Assembly (NCBI GenBank): GCA_024682395.1
Contig: JAIKZH010000033.1
Location: forward strand, 1-39,224
Length of the DNA stretch: 39,224 bases
Reading direction: 5' to 3'
DNA from: Bacteroidaceae bacterium
GTDB lineage: Bacteria > Bacteroidota > Bacteroidia > Bacteroidales > Bacteroidaceae
Shown here: positions 6,764-15,179 of the stretch, piece after piece
Position numbering within the stretch: the stretch's first letter is position 1
Layout of the letters: each line of letters begins with the position of its first letter
Translations under genes and position numbers: made by a program
Notes under the pieces: generated by a model
Database searches by the model: none
What the model saw: only the letters and a program-made list of their open reading frames with translations
What the model was told of the DNA's origin: nothing

Positions 6764-7964
6764 GATTAGAGATTTCTTCTTGTCGCATTACTATTTGCTC
6801 AAGGATAGGAGCGATTTTTTCCTCAAATTGATTTGTTATATTCTTTTCATCAGGAATAGCGATCGTACTTTGTTGCAAATGTTCTTGCGTAATATGTCCC
6901 ATTGTTGTTTTTCTTGCTTCCGCTATTTTCTTAAAGATATTTACATAATCCAACAATTGGAAATAATAGAAAGATTTCGGGAAGTTATTTGCAGATGTAA
7001 CTTTGAAAATGTGCTGATTAAGTCCTCCAATTCCGTAAGCCCAAAGCATAACTTCGCGGGATGCAGACCACGAAAACAACACATCACCATTATAAACCTT
7101 TACAGACTCAGGGATATTAGAAGACACTTCCTCTGTTTCAGATGTAAAACCATCGTGCATTTCGCGAATTTTAATAACAGGTAAAGCATCTTCACCTTTT
7201 CTTGGTCTATATTTTTGACAAGCCAAACCATTTGTAAATGCTGCAATTTCAAACAGATTACCACAATGCCACCCTTCAGGTATTTCTCGTTTTAGTTTTT
7301 CATTCCACACCATTTTTCCGCCACTTGATTTGTAAGGCTTTCCTTCCTCATTTGGGAAATCAAACTGCACAAACCAATAGTCGTATATTTGCTTTGCAAG
7401 TGATTCTAAATTCTGATTTATCGCACGATTAATAGCAATCTTTTTATCTAACGCAGAGAAAATATTGCCAATGCGTTTTTGTTCCTCTAACGAAGGAAGC
7501 AAAAGGGGCATACTTTCGAGAGTATCAATTGAAAGTGTATATCTCATGCCACTACCTGTAGCATTCAACTCGAAATATTTCTGAATATAGTTTGAATGCA
7601 TAAAAGCATTGAGATACTTGCCATATAATTTTGTTTCGTCAGGAGTGACAAGGGCGCAGTGGTAGCCAAGAAGAACATTTTCGAAATCATCGGCAATGTA
7701 TGTCGGAATACCAACATCATCCCTCGTTTCGCTATCTTTGGTGAAAGCTACCTGTCCTTTCTTTATGGTAAACTTCTCTATTTCTTTTGCATTAGCACTG
7801 GCTTCCATAAATGAACTTGCCATATCCGAAGTTATTGCCCAGTTATGATATACGTCGGTGAAGTTGCATAACCTCACCGCCGTTTCATTCTCCTTTGCCT
7901 TTTTATCGACGCTGCTAATCTCAACTTTAGCAACATCAGACAATTTGCATTTATATAGTTGCAT
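6684..7964 (-). CDS. hsdS: Type I restriction-modification specificity subunit (HsdS), full length
   Basis: The 426-residue protein carries two target-recognition domains (about 1-160 and 236-375) separated by a conserved helical linker. The linker runs from EEQKRIGNIFSALDKKIAIN through INQNL to the YDYWFVQF region, and the protein ends with a second conserved helix, RDELLPLLMNGQVSLNSDLS. HsdS sets the DNA sequence bound by the HsdM/HsdR complex. It is the last gene of the hsd operon, two bases after the small membrane protein gene. The stop codon lies just outside site C, inside the antisense of the spare half 1b, so the final residues SHD depend on the current arrangement. The second half lies between sites C and D and can be exchanged or inverted; the first half (1a) lies outside the sites and appears fixed. 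It looks intact and presumably active. Confidence 0.93.
   Translation of the reverse strand: MQLYKCKLSDVAKVEISSVDKKAKENETAVRLCNFTDVYHNWAITSDMASSFMEASANAKEIEKFTIKKGQVAFTKDSETRDDVGIPTYIADDFENVLLGYHCALVTPDETKLYGKYLNAFMHSNYIQKYFELNATGSGMRYTLSIDTLESMPLLLPSLEEQKRIGNIFSALDKKIAINRAINQNLESLAKQIYDYWFVQFDFPNEEGKPYKSSGGKMVWNEKLKREIPEGWHCGNLFEIAAFTNGLACQKYRPRKGEDALPVIKIREMHDGFTSETEEVSSNIPESVKVYNGDVLFSWSASREVMLWAYGIGGLNQHIFKVTSANNFPKSFYYFQLLDYVNIFKKIAEARKTTMGHITQEHLQQSTIAIPDEKNITNQFEEKIAPILEQIVMRQEEISNLTKQRDELLPLLMNGQVSLNSDLSHD
6694..6710 (+). repeat. Recombination site C (17 bp)
   Basis: Exact copy of GATAAATCAGAATTTAG in plus orientation. Here one copy is used in both directions: on the plus strand it encodes INQNL of half 1b, on the minus strand the NSDLS tail of the active HsdS. 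With site D it shares nine more matching bases (TTAATCGTG) one base upstream. Confidence 0.78.
6694..6758. repeat. 65-bp direct repeat, copy 2 (HsdS C-terminal end)
   Basis: Identical to 4321-4385. It contains site C and the 3' end of the active hsdS. Confidence 0.85.
7301..7385. repeat. 85-bp direct repeat, copy 2 (HsdS central linker)
   Basis: Identical to 4964-5048. It encodes the linker of the active HsdS directly downstream of site D. The two copies would also allow RecA-type recombination between cassettes, deleting the recombinase and half 1b. Confidence 0.85.
7406..7422 (-). repeat. Recombination site D (17 bp)
   Basis: Exact copy of GATAAATCAGAATTTAG on the minus strand, in the middle of the active hsdS, where it encodes INQNL between the two recognition domains. 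It is inverted relative to sites A and C and direct relative to site B. Confidence 0.78.
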
Positions 7965-7966
7965 AA

Positions 7967-8203
7967 CTATTTTCTGTTTATTCCTTTTCTCAATTTGTCT
8001 CTTTTCGTATAATACTCACGCTCTTCATAAGTCATTGGGAAATGAGAATTATCTTGCATAGCTTCCAATTCGTCCTTCATCGCCTGTCTTTCATTTTTTC
8101 GTTCCCACTTATATATAACGATAGGTACGATAACAGCAGCCAGAACTGCTAAAAAGGAAAACAAACCTGCATAGTTATTTAGACTTTCTATCATTTCTCT
8201 CAT
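7967..8203 (-). CDS. Small single-pass membrane protein in the hsd operon
   Basis: From the ATG at 8203 the product has 78 residues; a TTG at 8209 would add two. It has a short N-terminal segment, one strongly hydrophobic helix (GLFSFLAVLAAVIVPIVIY, about residues 13-32) and a charged C-terminal tail rich in Lys, Arg and Glu, predicted cytoplasmic. I do not recognise the family and will not assign a function. The gene is packed between fic (two bases after its stop) and hsdS (two bases before its start), so it must be co-transcribed with the restriction system. It could tether or modulate the complex, or be an accessory defence protein; both are guesses. Confidence 0.7.
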   Translation of the reverse strand: MREMIESLNNYAGLFSFLAVLAAVIVPIVIYKWERKNERQAMKDELEAMQDNSHFPMTYEEREYYTKRDKLRKGINRK

Positions 8204-8205
8204 TA

Positions 8206-9085
8206 TCAATTCTCTTGTTCGTAATAATATGAATAATCAATACCTTTCATGAACATTTCGCGGTCGTTAATCTTGTCAGTCAGGGCGTTGCGAAGCAAAT
8301 GGCGGATTTCGCTATCATCCATAGGACTTTTCTGCATGGCTTGCAGATAGTCATTCTTGTTAATCTTACTCCAATCCACACATTTCATCAGGGAATGCTT
8401 GAATATCAAATCAAGCCAAATGCGTGTACTGCGTCCGTTGCCTTCCATGAAGGGATGTGCCACGTTCATCTCCACATATTTGCTCACAATCTCGTCAAAT
8501 GTCGTTTCCGGCATCTTCTCAATATCAGAAAGAATCGCTGGAAAATGTAGCGCATTGGCAAAAGTGAAGCCACCCTTACTGATGTTCTTTGTTCGGATTT
8601 GCCCTGCAAAGTCATAAAGTCCGCCGAAGAGATATGCGTGAATCTGCTGAAGGCATTTGATACTTCCTGGCTCTAAAGACTTTAGCAGACCACTTTCAAA
8701 AAGGTCGTATGCCTTCTTACGGCTCTGACCGTCAATAGTATTGTCAGAATAGGTGAACCAATCAAGGAATGCGCTGGCACGATTGTTGGGATAGTTTTTT
8801 GCCAACAGCTGCACACCCTCCGCCATCCAACACATCCGCCTTTCGCATCTTGCCGTCAGGAGCCTCGAATTTGAACTGGTTAGTGTCACTAACCAGTTGA
8901 ATACCCTCCTTGCTCAGCTTGCCTTTAAGATATTTCCAATAGTTACGGCTTTTGGTATAGTCTGGTTCATTATTGATAGCTCGCACAACATCTGTTGCAG
9001 AGAAATACCATTTGCTGTACTCGTCATCCCACACAGCACGTACCTCTCTGTCATTAAAGAAACGTATCGACTTCTTTTTACTCAT
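8206..9085 (-). pseudogene. Bro-N/Fic fusion protein gene with a one-base frameshift
   Basis: Two adjacent frames together make one protein of about 292 residues. The first part (from ATG 9085, overlapping the hsdM stop) is a Bro-N-like domain, residues about 5-87, as in phage antirepressors. The second is a Fic domain with the full catalytic motif [12 protein letters not shown] (about 210-221); Fic proteins usually transfer AMP to target proteins. An extra G on the minus strand, at 8823-8824, breaks the frame between ADVLD and AEGVQLL; removing it joins the two parts seamlessly. The inhibitory-helix motif of Fic enzymes is at best degenerate (TIDGQS, about 114-119). Fic genes inside type I operons are common in Bacteroidetes. 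The frameshift may be a real inactivation, a phase-variable or programmed slip, or a sequence error. An ATG at 8889 could begin translation in the Fic frame and give a Fic protein lacking most of Bro-N. Confidence 0.82.
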
Positions 9086-10727
9086 TGAAATGCAGATTCT
9101 TAAGTTGAGACATAATTTCCTCTTCCAGCTTGTGGCTCTCTTCAAACTGCTTTGCCAAGGTCTCTTGATAGTTAGCAATGCGTTTGTTAAACTCTTCCTC
9201 TGTGATATCAACATACTCAATCTTAATGTCGAAATACTGACCTGCAGAGAGGCTGTAGTTCTTTTCCTTGATTTCATCGTATGTCACGGCAACGGAGAAG
9301 TCGTCGATTGCTTCTTTATTTAAAAAAGTATTGACAATCTTGTCAACCTCATGGTCAAGCAGACGGCGTTTCTGGTTGTTGCCCTCCTTGTATTCCTCAC
9401 CAAGTTTTGAGGCATCAATAAGAATCACCTTGTCTGATTTTGCAGACTTATCAAAGAAGATAACCGAGACATTTGTGCCAGTTGTAGCAAACACATTACT
9501 TGGCATGGATATACATCCATACACCCAACGCTCATCAACGATACGCTGTAACACTTTCTTCTCAACACCGCTCTTTGCCGTGATGAAACCTGTAGGGATA
9601 ACTACGGCAGCCTTTCCTGTTGGCTTCAATGAGTTAAGCACATGCTGTAGGAAGCAGGTGTAGATAGCCATTTTAGGTTTGTTAGGGTCAACCTTAGTGA
9701 CTGCATTAGGCACTCCTGCCCAGAAACGTATTGAGTCAGAAGCTAATGTGTCACGATATTCAGGGAAGTCGAGCTTGAAAGGAGGATTGCTGACAATGAA
9801 GTCAAACTTCTTAAGCGTTCCGTTAGCTTCCTTGTGTGATGGTTCGGTAAGCGTGTTGCCTTGTACCACATTAGGTAATGATGTAGACAGATTGTTCAAA
9901 ATAAGATTCAGTCGCAACATCTCGCTTGACTTCTCTGAAATATCCTGGCTGTAGATTGAACAACGAACTTCACCTACTTGATGTGCAAGAGCCATAAGCA
10001 GTGTACCAGTACCAGCTGACGGATCATAACAGGTGATGCCACGAAGGTCACTATTGTTGCCAACCAACAGGCGAGCCATCACCTGCGCAATGGCACGAGG
10101 TGTATAGTATTCTGCATACTTACCGCCACCTGCATTGTTGAATCCCTTTAGCAAATATTCAAATATGCCAGAGAAGAAATCATACTTCTCGTCAAATACA
10201 TCCTCGAAATTGAAAGATGCCACGTTACGCATCAGGGATTTTGCAAACTCATCACGCTTCTGTGTATCGGTAACGTATGTTGTAATGGTACTAAAAATGT
10301 TCACCTTGCTTTTGCCTGATGTAGTAACCGAGAAAGTCTCGGCATTTACATTGGCAATATCAATGAGTGTTGCATCAAGCATCGTTGAAAAGTCGCCCTT
10401 TGTGGCTGAGTTATACAGATGCGACAGCGTATGTTCTGGCTTTAGGCGTGGTACGGAAGCTGGGAGATAGCTGAACAGGTCTTCCACTTCCTCTTCTGTA
10501 AACTTATCGTATTCAGCATCCCATTTTTCTGCCTTTGAAAGGCGATCGCCATAAATCTGGTCACGTTTTGCCTCATAGCCAAACTTATCGTTGAAAAACT
10601 TGTAGAGGAACATTTCCGTAACTATCTTGTACTCACTACCTGTTCCTGCCAGACCGAACGCGCCTGTTGTACTCTTCAAAGAGTCGATAAGTGCAATCGT
10701 TGCTTCGGTTATATTGATTTTACTCAT
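9078..10727 (-). CDS. hsdM: Type I restriction-modification methyltransferase subunit (HsdM)
   Basis: A 549-residue N6-adenine DNA methyltransferase. It has an N-terminal helical HsdM_N domain (about 1-150), then the methylase domain with the SAM-binding motif DPSAGTG (235-241) and the catalytic NPPF (314-317). With HsdS it forms the methylase; with HsdR added, the restriction enzyme. It starts two bases after the hsdR stop and overlaps the Bro-N/Fic start by eight bases, indicating translational coupling in one operon. All key residues are present and the length fits, so it should be functional. Confidence 0.96.
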   Translation of the reverse strand: MSKINITEATIALIDSLKSTTGAFGLAGTGSEYKIVTEMFLYKFFNDKFGYEAKRDQIYGDRLSKAEKWDAEYDKFTEEEVEDLFSYLPASVPRLKPEHTLSHLYNSATKGDFSTMLDATLIDIANVNAETFSVTTSGKSKVNIFSTITTYVTDTQKRDEFAKSLMRNVASFNFEDVFDEKYDFFSGIFEYLLKGFNNAGGGKYAEYYTPRAIAQVMARLLVGNNSDLRGITCYDPSAGTGTLLMALAHQVGEVRCSIYSQDISEKSSEMLRLNLILNNLSTSLPNVVQGNTLTEPSHKEANGTLKKFDFIVSNPPFKLDFPEYRDTLASDSIRFWAGVPNAVTKVDPNKPKMAIYTCFLQHVLNSLKPTGKAAVVIPTGFITAKSGVEKKVLQRIVDERWVYGCISMPSNVFATTGTNVSVIFFDKSAKSDKVILIDASKLGEEYKEGNNQKRRLLDHEVDKIVNTFLNKEAIDDFSVAVTYDEIKEKNYSLSAGQYFDIKIEYVDITEEEFNKRIANYQETLAKQFEESHKLEEEIMSQLKNLHFNE

Positions 10728-10729
10728 AT

Positions 10730-13700
10730 TTATATGTGGTTATACTGTCCGAGATATTCGGCAGTAATCAAATTGTTTATATACTTACGGTCTTGCAAAT
10801 CAGCTCTGATATTCATGCCTATCAGTTCCTTGCCCACAATGGCAAGGATGTCACGCTTGAAGGCTTCCTCGTTGTTCAGAATATTGATGTTGAGGAACAA
10901 CATATTATCAATATCAGCCTTCATCTTTGCCAGATTCTCCGCTATCTCATATTCATGTGCAGAGATAATTGGGCGCTCACGTTGCTGATTTGTTTCTTCC
11001 AAACGCTTGTGGATGCGCACAAACCTTTCATTGCCCTTGTATTTCTTCTTTAGCATGTTGTTGCGTCGGTTTATCTCACGAATCTTCTTCATCACCTCAT
11101 CCATATAGGCAATGCTCTCCTTTGCCTCGTTTGTGCTTTGAGGCACGAAGCCTTTCTTTCGGAAGTATTCGCGGAACTCATCGGCTAGTATGACATACCG
11201 CTCTTCCTTTTGGTCGAAGTTTGCCTCAAACTCTGCCTGTACACGTTCGCAACGTTCCTTGATGTCGTTGACTATGATGCGTAGTTCTTCAGGAATGCCT
11301 TTCTTGAACTCAAATGCTAATTCCGACAAAGCCACATTGATGATGCCTGAAACATCTGCTTTGTGTTCGGTTTTCTCAAGCAAGTTGATACGCTCAATGC
11401 GATGCGTAACCTCCGTAATCAATGTAGGAATGGCACCAAGTGGCAGATTCTTCAGTTTCTCTTTGGTTTCCTCGTCACCAAATGAACGCACTTGATTTAT
11501 CATTGCCTTGGCTTCTTGCAGGGTGTTACGCAACTCGTAGAGACTGTCTTTGTTCTCCACCTCGTCAATTTCCTTGCGGAACTCTTCCAGATTATCAGTC
11601 GTGAAGTTGAAAAGCAGACTCTTGACGTGCTGTATCTTCTCCATCACTTCATCCTTGTCAACCAACACAACCTCACCTATGTTTTGTTCTTGTGGCGTTT
11701 CTTCATCTGAAGTACGATTCAATTCTCGCAGGTAGCGATCGTTTGTCGCATCGAAGTTTTCCTTGATGTTCACAAAGTCAACCACATAGCCGTATCTGAA
11801 ATCCCTATACGGACGATTTACACGAGTCAATGCCTGTAAGAGGTCGTGACCATCAAGTGAGCGTCCAAGATACAGTTTCTTCAAGCGTGGTGCATCAAAA
11901 CCTGTCAGTAGCATCTTGTTCACAATCAAGACATCTACATCCATCAGTTTCTTAAAACCGTCAATATATTCCTTGCGTTCCATCTTGTCACCTTCATCGT
12001 GAAGTATGAGCGATGCCGTTAAAGGTTTATAGCCGTATGGTGCAGCCATAGGTTCAGCAGCAAGCATCAGTTCCTCATGATGCAAAGCTGCCATTTCTGC
12101 ATTCTTGAAACGCTCTTGCCACAGACGATAGAGTTCTCGTGCTTGTGGATTCGTCTTACATACTATCATGGCACCTACAGAATCGTCTGCCTGCTCCTTA
12201 CGGAAACGACGGAAATCGGTAATGATGTAGTCAAGTAAAGCATTCAAATAACTTTCATGCTCTATAATTATGTTTCTGTCGATATCGCTTTTCTTTACCT
12301 CAACACCGCCAGCCAGTTCATCAAGTATGCTTTCGATTTTCTCTTTATAGATGGTTTCTACAGGTTCTCTCATCAGTTTGCGCGTATAGCCATCTGCAAT
12401 TGACTTGTCGTAGTAGTATGTGTGGATATACTTGCCAAACACACGCCATGACTCGCGCTCTTCCTTAAGAAGCGGTGTTCCAGTCAATGCAATCTTTACG
12501 GCATCATTGTCAGCTTCAAGCAGGTTGGCAAGGAAACTACCCTGTGGGTTATAGCCACGATGTGCCTCGTCGATGAAGAAGATGCGTTGCAAGTGAGTAT
12601 TGTAATTGCCGTCTATATGCACCTTTTTCTTATCTTCCTTGAATTTCTGGATATTGACAACCATTATTTCAAGCTTACCGTCACTATTCTCCGTAATAGA
12701 CGTGTTGCTGATATCATTCATCAGTTCATCACGGCTCTTGGCATTGCGAACAACAAGACCTCTGGCAGCAAATTCGTCTGTTGCCTGTTCCATAAGGTCA
12801 ATACGATCAACTATGAAATAGAATTTTGCAACAGTATTCTTCTTTGCGAAGTAATCCGTCAGGCTTCTGACAGAGTAGTAAGAGAGAGCAGTTTTTCCGC
12901 TTCCCTGTGTATGCCATATTATACCGCTTTTCACACCTTTGTCAAGTGTCTTGCGTATAGCTTGGGAAGCGAATAATTGCTGATAGCGCATAATATGCTT
13001 CTGCAATTCCGTCCCCTGTGTACCGTCTGCCAAGTCTATCTTCCTTTCTACGTATGCAATGCCATAGCGGAGGAGAAAAAGGAATCTCTCTTTGCTGAGC
13101 ATTGATGTAAGAATGCGATTGGTAGGAGTATCTACACGTTTGTTGGTGTGATATTCCTCAAGGTTCTTTATCACGACACAGTTGCGATGTTTCAATACCT
13201 TGTTCTCTGTGTCTTCTGACAATTCTGTATATGGGTAGTCGCTGACGAAATGCTTGTCTTCCTCACGGAACACGTTGAAAAATGCCTTTCCTTTAGCCGC
13301 GCAACAGTAGAACGCACCTTGTATTGGCACTCGATTCTCGTTGTCATACTCCTGATTGTTGGAGAAAATCATCAACTGAGTGAGATTGAAGAAACGACGG
13401 AAACAGTTCTTGCCCATGCGCTTGTTGATGCGTTCACGCTCTGCAAGGATTCCCTCATGGTTATTCGGTTTCTTAACCTCGATGAACGCAAGTGGTAATC
13501 CATTAACGAAGCATGTGATGTCAGGACGAAAGTTATCATCAGTCTCTTTGTTCTCACATGGCAACTCTGTGGTTACATGCCATACATTGTTATCGGGATT
13601 GTCAAAGTCAATCAACTTGACTCCGCTGTTTGAGGAAAGCATGTTGTAAAACTCTCTTCCCAAGTCGTCATTGTTGGTGACATTATTAATCTTGGAAAAA

Positions 13701-13909
13701 AGTATAGAAACTTCTGTTCCTGAAATAGTAGGATTTAGCCTCTTTACAGACTCTAGAAATACATCAACAATTATGTTTGTTGTTGTATCAAGCACTTTGA
13801 TATCGTCCAAATATGTATATCCCAATTTGCACAAATGGAGTGCTGCGGGTACTTGAACTCGAGTGTTTTCGTTGAAATTTGACATATCCCAATTCTCTAT
13901 AATATCCAT
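10730..13909 (-). CDS. hsdR: Type I restriction endonuclease subunit (HsdR)
   Basis: A 1059-residue motor and nuclease subunit. In order: an N-terminal PD-(D/E)xK nuclease (FRPD with Asp130, then IEVKKP with Glu144 and Lys146), a superfamily 2 translocase with Walker A GSGKT (336-340) and DEAH (447-450), the second RecA-like domain with TRVNRPYRD, and a long C-terminal helical region that binds HsdM. It translocates DNA and cuts unmodified DNA at a distance. It is the first gene of the operon hsdR-hsdM-fic-small membrane protein-hsdS. No frameshift or missing motif is seen. Base composition looks richer in G and C than the neighbouring core genes, in keeping with acquisition by transfer; I have not computed it. 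Confidence 0.96.
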   Translation of the reverse strand: MDIIENWDMSNFNENTRVQVPAALHLCKLGYTYLDDIKVLDTTTNIIVDVFLESVKRLNPTISGTEVSILFSKINNVTNNDDLGREFYNMLSSNSGVKLIDFDNPDNNVWHVTTELPCENKETDDNFRPDITCFVNGLPLAFIEVKKPNNHEGILAERERINKRMGKNCFRRFFNLTQLMIFSNNQEYDNENRVPIQGAFYCCAAKGKAFFNVFREEDKHFVSDYPYTELSEDTENKVLKHRNCVVIKNLEEYHTNKRVDTPTNRILTSMLSKERFLFLLRYGIAYVERKIDLADGTQGTELQKHIMRYQQLFASQAIRKTLDKGVKSGIIWHTQGSGKTALSYYSVRSLTDYFAKKNTVAKFYFIVDRIDLMEQATDEFAARGLVVRNAKSRDELMNDISNTSITENSDGKLEIMVVNIQKFKEDKKKVHIDGNYNTHLQRIFFIDEAHRGYNPQGSFLANLLEADNDAVKIALTGTPLLKEERESWRVFGKYIHTYYYDKSIADGYTRKLMREPVETIYKEKIESILDELAGGVEVKKSDIDRNIIIEHESYLNALLDYIITDFRRFRKEQADDSVGAMIVCKTNPQARELYRLWQERFKNAEMAALHHEELMLAAEPMAAPYGYKPLTASLILHDEGDKMERKEYIDGFKKLMDVDVLIVNKMLLTGFDAPRLKKLYLGRSLDGHDLLQALTRVNRPYRDFRYGYVVDFVNIKENFDATNDRYLRELNRTSDEETPQEQNIGEVVLVDKDEVMEKIQHVKSLLFNFTTDNLEEFRKEIDEVENKDSLYELRNTLQEAKAMINQVRSFGDEETKEKLKNLPLGAIPTLITEVTHRIERINLLEKTEHKADVSGIINVALSELAFEFKKGIPEELRIIVNDIKERCERVQAEFEANFDQKEERYVILADEFREYFRKKGFVPQSTNEAKESIAYMDEVMKKIREINRRNNMLKKKYKGNERFVRIHKRLEETNQQRERPIISAHEYEIAENLAKMKADIDNMLFLNINILNNEEAFKRDILAIVGKELIGMNIRADLQDRKYINNLITAEYLGQYNHI

Positions 13910-14036
13910 CTGTCATTGTGTCTCGACAGGCGACCAAACCTTTTTACACTTTGAGGAAATTATTACATTTATTTGCCAGTGGCGATAAGTGGTCCTTTAT
14001 CGAGGATATCCAGTCACTTTACAAAGGAGAGAAATA

Positions 14037-14055
14037 CATCTCTTTTTAAGAGATG
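14037..14055. promoter_or_regulatory. Inverted repeat in the hsdR leader
   Basis: A perfect 8-bp inverted repeat, CATCTCTT and AAGAGATG, with a 3-base loop. It sits between the -7 box at 14068-14075 and the hsdR start at 13909, so it would be in the mRNA leader or serve as an operator. No function can be assigned from sequence. Confidence 0.4.
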
Positions 14056-14067
14056 GATATCTGCTTA

Positions 14068-14075
14068 CAAAGATA
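14068..14075 (-). promoter_or_regulatory. Candidate -7 box of the hsd operon
   Basis: The minus strand reads TATCTTTG, an exact TAnnTTTG match, about 160 bases before the hsdR start codon. A -33 TTTG was not found at 19-21 bases. It is the only such match I see in the spacer, which between 13910 and 14310 otherwise holds no gene. Confidence 0.4.
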
Positions 14076-14310
14076 CTTATTTTTAGCTAAAATCCATCTA
14101 TTTATTTCAGAAAACGAGTTTTTGATATGTCATTTTATTCTTTGTTTAGCAAAACGACATGAATCTTTGTCTTGTTATTAATGATGCAGTTGCAACCCCA
14201 AAAGAGTATTTTCCCATAACTCTCACATAGGTTTTTACAGGTGATCCAATACATAAAGTATGTTTTTCGATCCGATATTGGGATAAAACATCAAATCAAT
14301 GCAGAAAAAT

Positions 14311-14341
14311 TTTGTTAATAAAATAATTTGTAGTAACTTTG
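14311..14341 (+). promoter_or_regulatory. Promoter of the DUF177-rpmF unit
   Basis: TTTG (14311-14314), 19 bases, then TAACTTTG (14334-14341), a good Bacteroidetes -33/-7 pair. Transcription should begin around 14348, practically on the ATG at 14350. This argues against an upstream in-frame ATG at 14299, which would lie before the promoter. Confidence 0.7.
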
Positions 14342-14349
14342 CACCCCAA

Positions 14350-14826
14350 ATGGGAAAGAACGGATTTAAGATAGATTTACTCAGTAGAGGTATCGACGGC
14401 AAAAGTTTTGATTACACTATTGACGATGAATTCTTTCAGCAAATTGACGGATTAATTCAGCGAGGACAGCTCCATACCAACGTACTCGTTAATGGCAATC
14501 CCAATTCTGCTTTCCGTCTCACCATACACACAGAAGGTGTTATATGTGTTCCATGCGACCGCTGTTTGGGAGATATCGAATTGCGGATTGATATCAACAA
14601 CATGTTAACGGTAAAATTGGGTGACACCTATAGTGACGAAGGCGAAACCATTATTATCCCCGAACGCGACGGATATATCGACATGGCTCAGCCAATATAC
14701 GAATTCATTGCATTGAGTATGCCTTTAAAGTTGACTCATGAACCTGGGAACTGTGATGCAACTATGATGGCTTGTTTAAACGAGCATCTTTCCGCCCGAA
14801 GCGGTGAAGACAACGAAGATGAATAA
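14350..14826 (+). CDS. DUF177 (YceD-like) protein
   Basis: A 158-residue member of the YceD/DUF177 family, found next to rpmF across bacteria and linked to 23S rRNA accumulation and ribosome synthesis. The family cysteine motif is visible in VPCDRCLGDIE (about residues 74-77), and the C-terminal part is acidic. I chose the start at 14350 (MGKNGFKIDLL) because the promoter at 14311-14341 lies inside the longer frame that would begin at 14299; the mRNA is then leaderless or nearly so. It is followed 111 bases later by rpmF on the same strand, the classical pair. Confidence 0.88.
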   Translation: MGKNGFKIDLLSRGIDGKSFDYTIDDEFFQQIDGLIQRGQLHTNVLVNGNPNSAFRLTIHTEGVICVPCDRCLGDIELRIDINNMLTVKLGDTYSDEGETIIIPERDGYIDMAQPIYEFIALSMPLKLTHEPGNCDATMMACLNEHLSARSGEDNEDE

Positions 14827-14937
14827 ATGAATCGTATAACAAACATGTATAATACACCTTATTATATATATAATATATGAGAGTGTAGTTATACTAACAA
14901 AAAAAGATATTAACAACTAAAAAAATAAATAAAGATT

Positions 14938-15123
14938 ATGGCACATCCTAAACGACGTCAAAGTAAAACCAGAGGACGTAAAAGAAGAACTCATGACGGA
15001 GCAGTAGCTCCAACATTGGCATTATGCCCAAACTGTGGTGAATACTATGTATATCACACAGTATGCCCTTCATGTGGACAGTATCGCGGCAAGGTTGCTA
15101 TCGAAACAGAAGAAGCAATCTAA
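14938..15123 (+). CDS. rpmF: 50S ribosomal protein L32
   Basis: The 61-residue protein has the basic L32 N-terminus (AHPKRRQSKTRGRKRRTH) and two zinc-ribbon knuckles, CPNC and CPSC (about residues 30-33 and 43-46), so it is the zinc-binding form. It is part of the large ribosomal subunit. Position after DUF177 and the terminator following it fit the family. Confidence 0.97.
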   Translation: MAHPKRRQSKTRGRKRRTHDGAVAPTLALCPNCGEYYVYHTVCPSCGQYRGKVAIETEEAI

Positions 15124-15179
15124 AAAATGCCATAAGCTTTTGATCGTTGATTAAAAACAACGAGTCATGAGCATAATAT

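Noticed and set aside
8762..9277. A longer protein beginning at 9277 that includes the Bro-N region
   Set aside because: The first 64 residues are out-of-frame antisense-free shadow of the hsdM 3' end; the Bro-N domain starts at ATG 9085.
12560..12976. Plus-strand open frame of 138 codons inside hsdR
   Set aside because: Fully antisense to conserved hsdR coding sequence including the helicase region; a shadow frame.
14299..14349. Upstream ATG as the start of the DUF177 protein
   Set aside because: The -33/-7 promoter lies between it and the conserved start at 14350.
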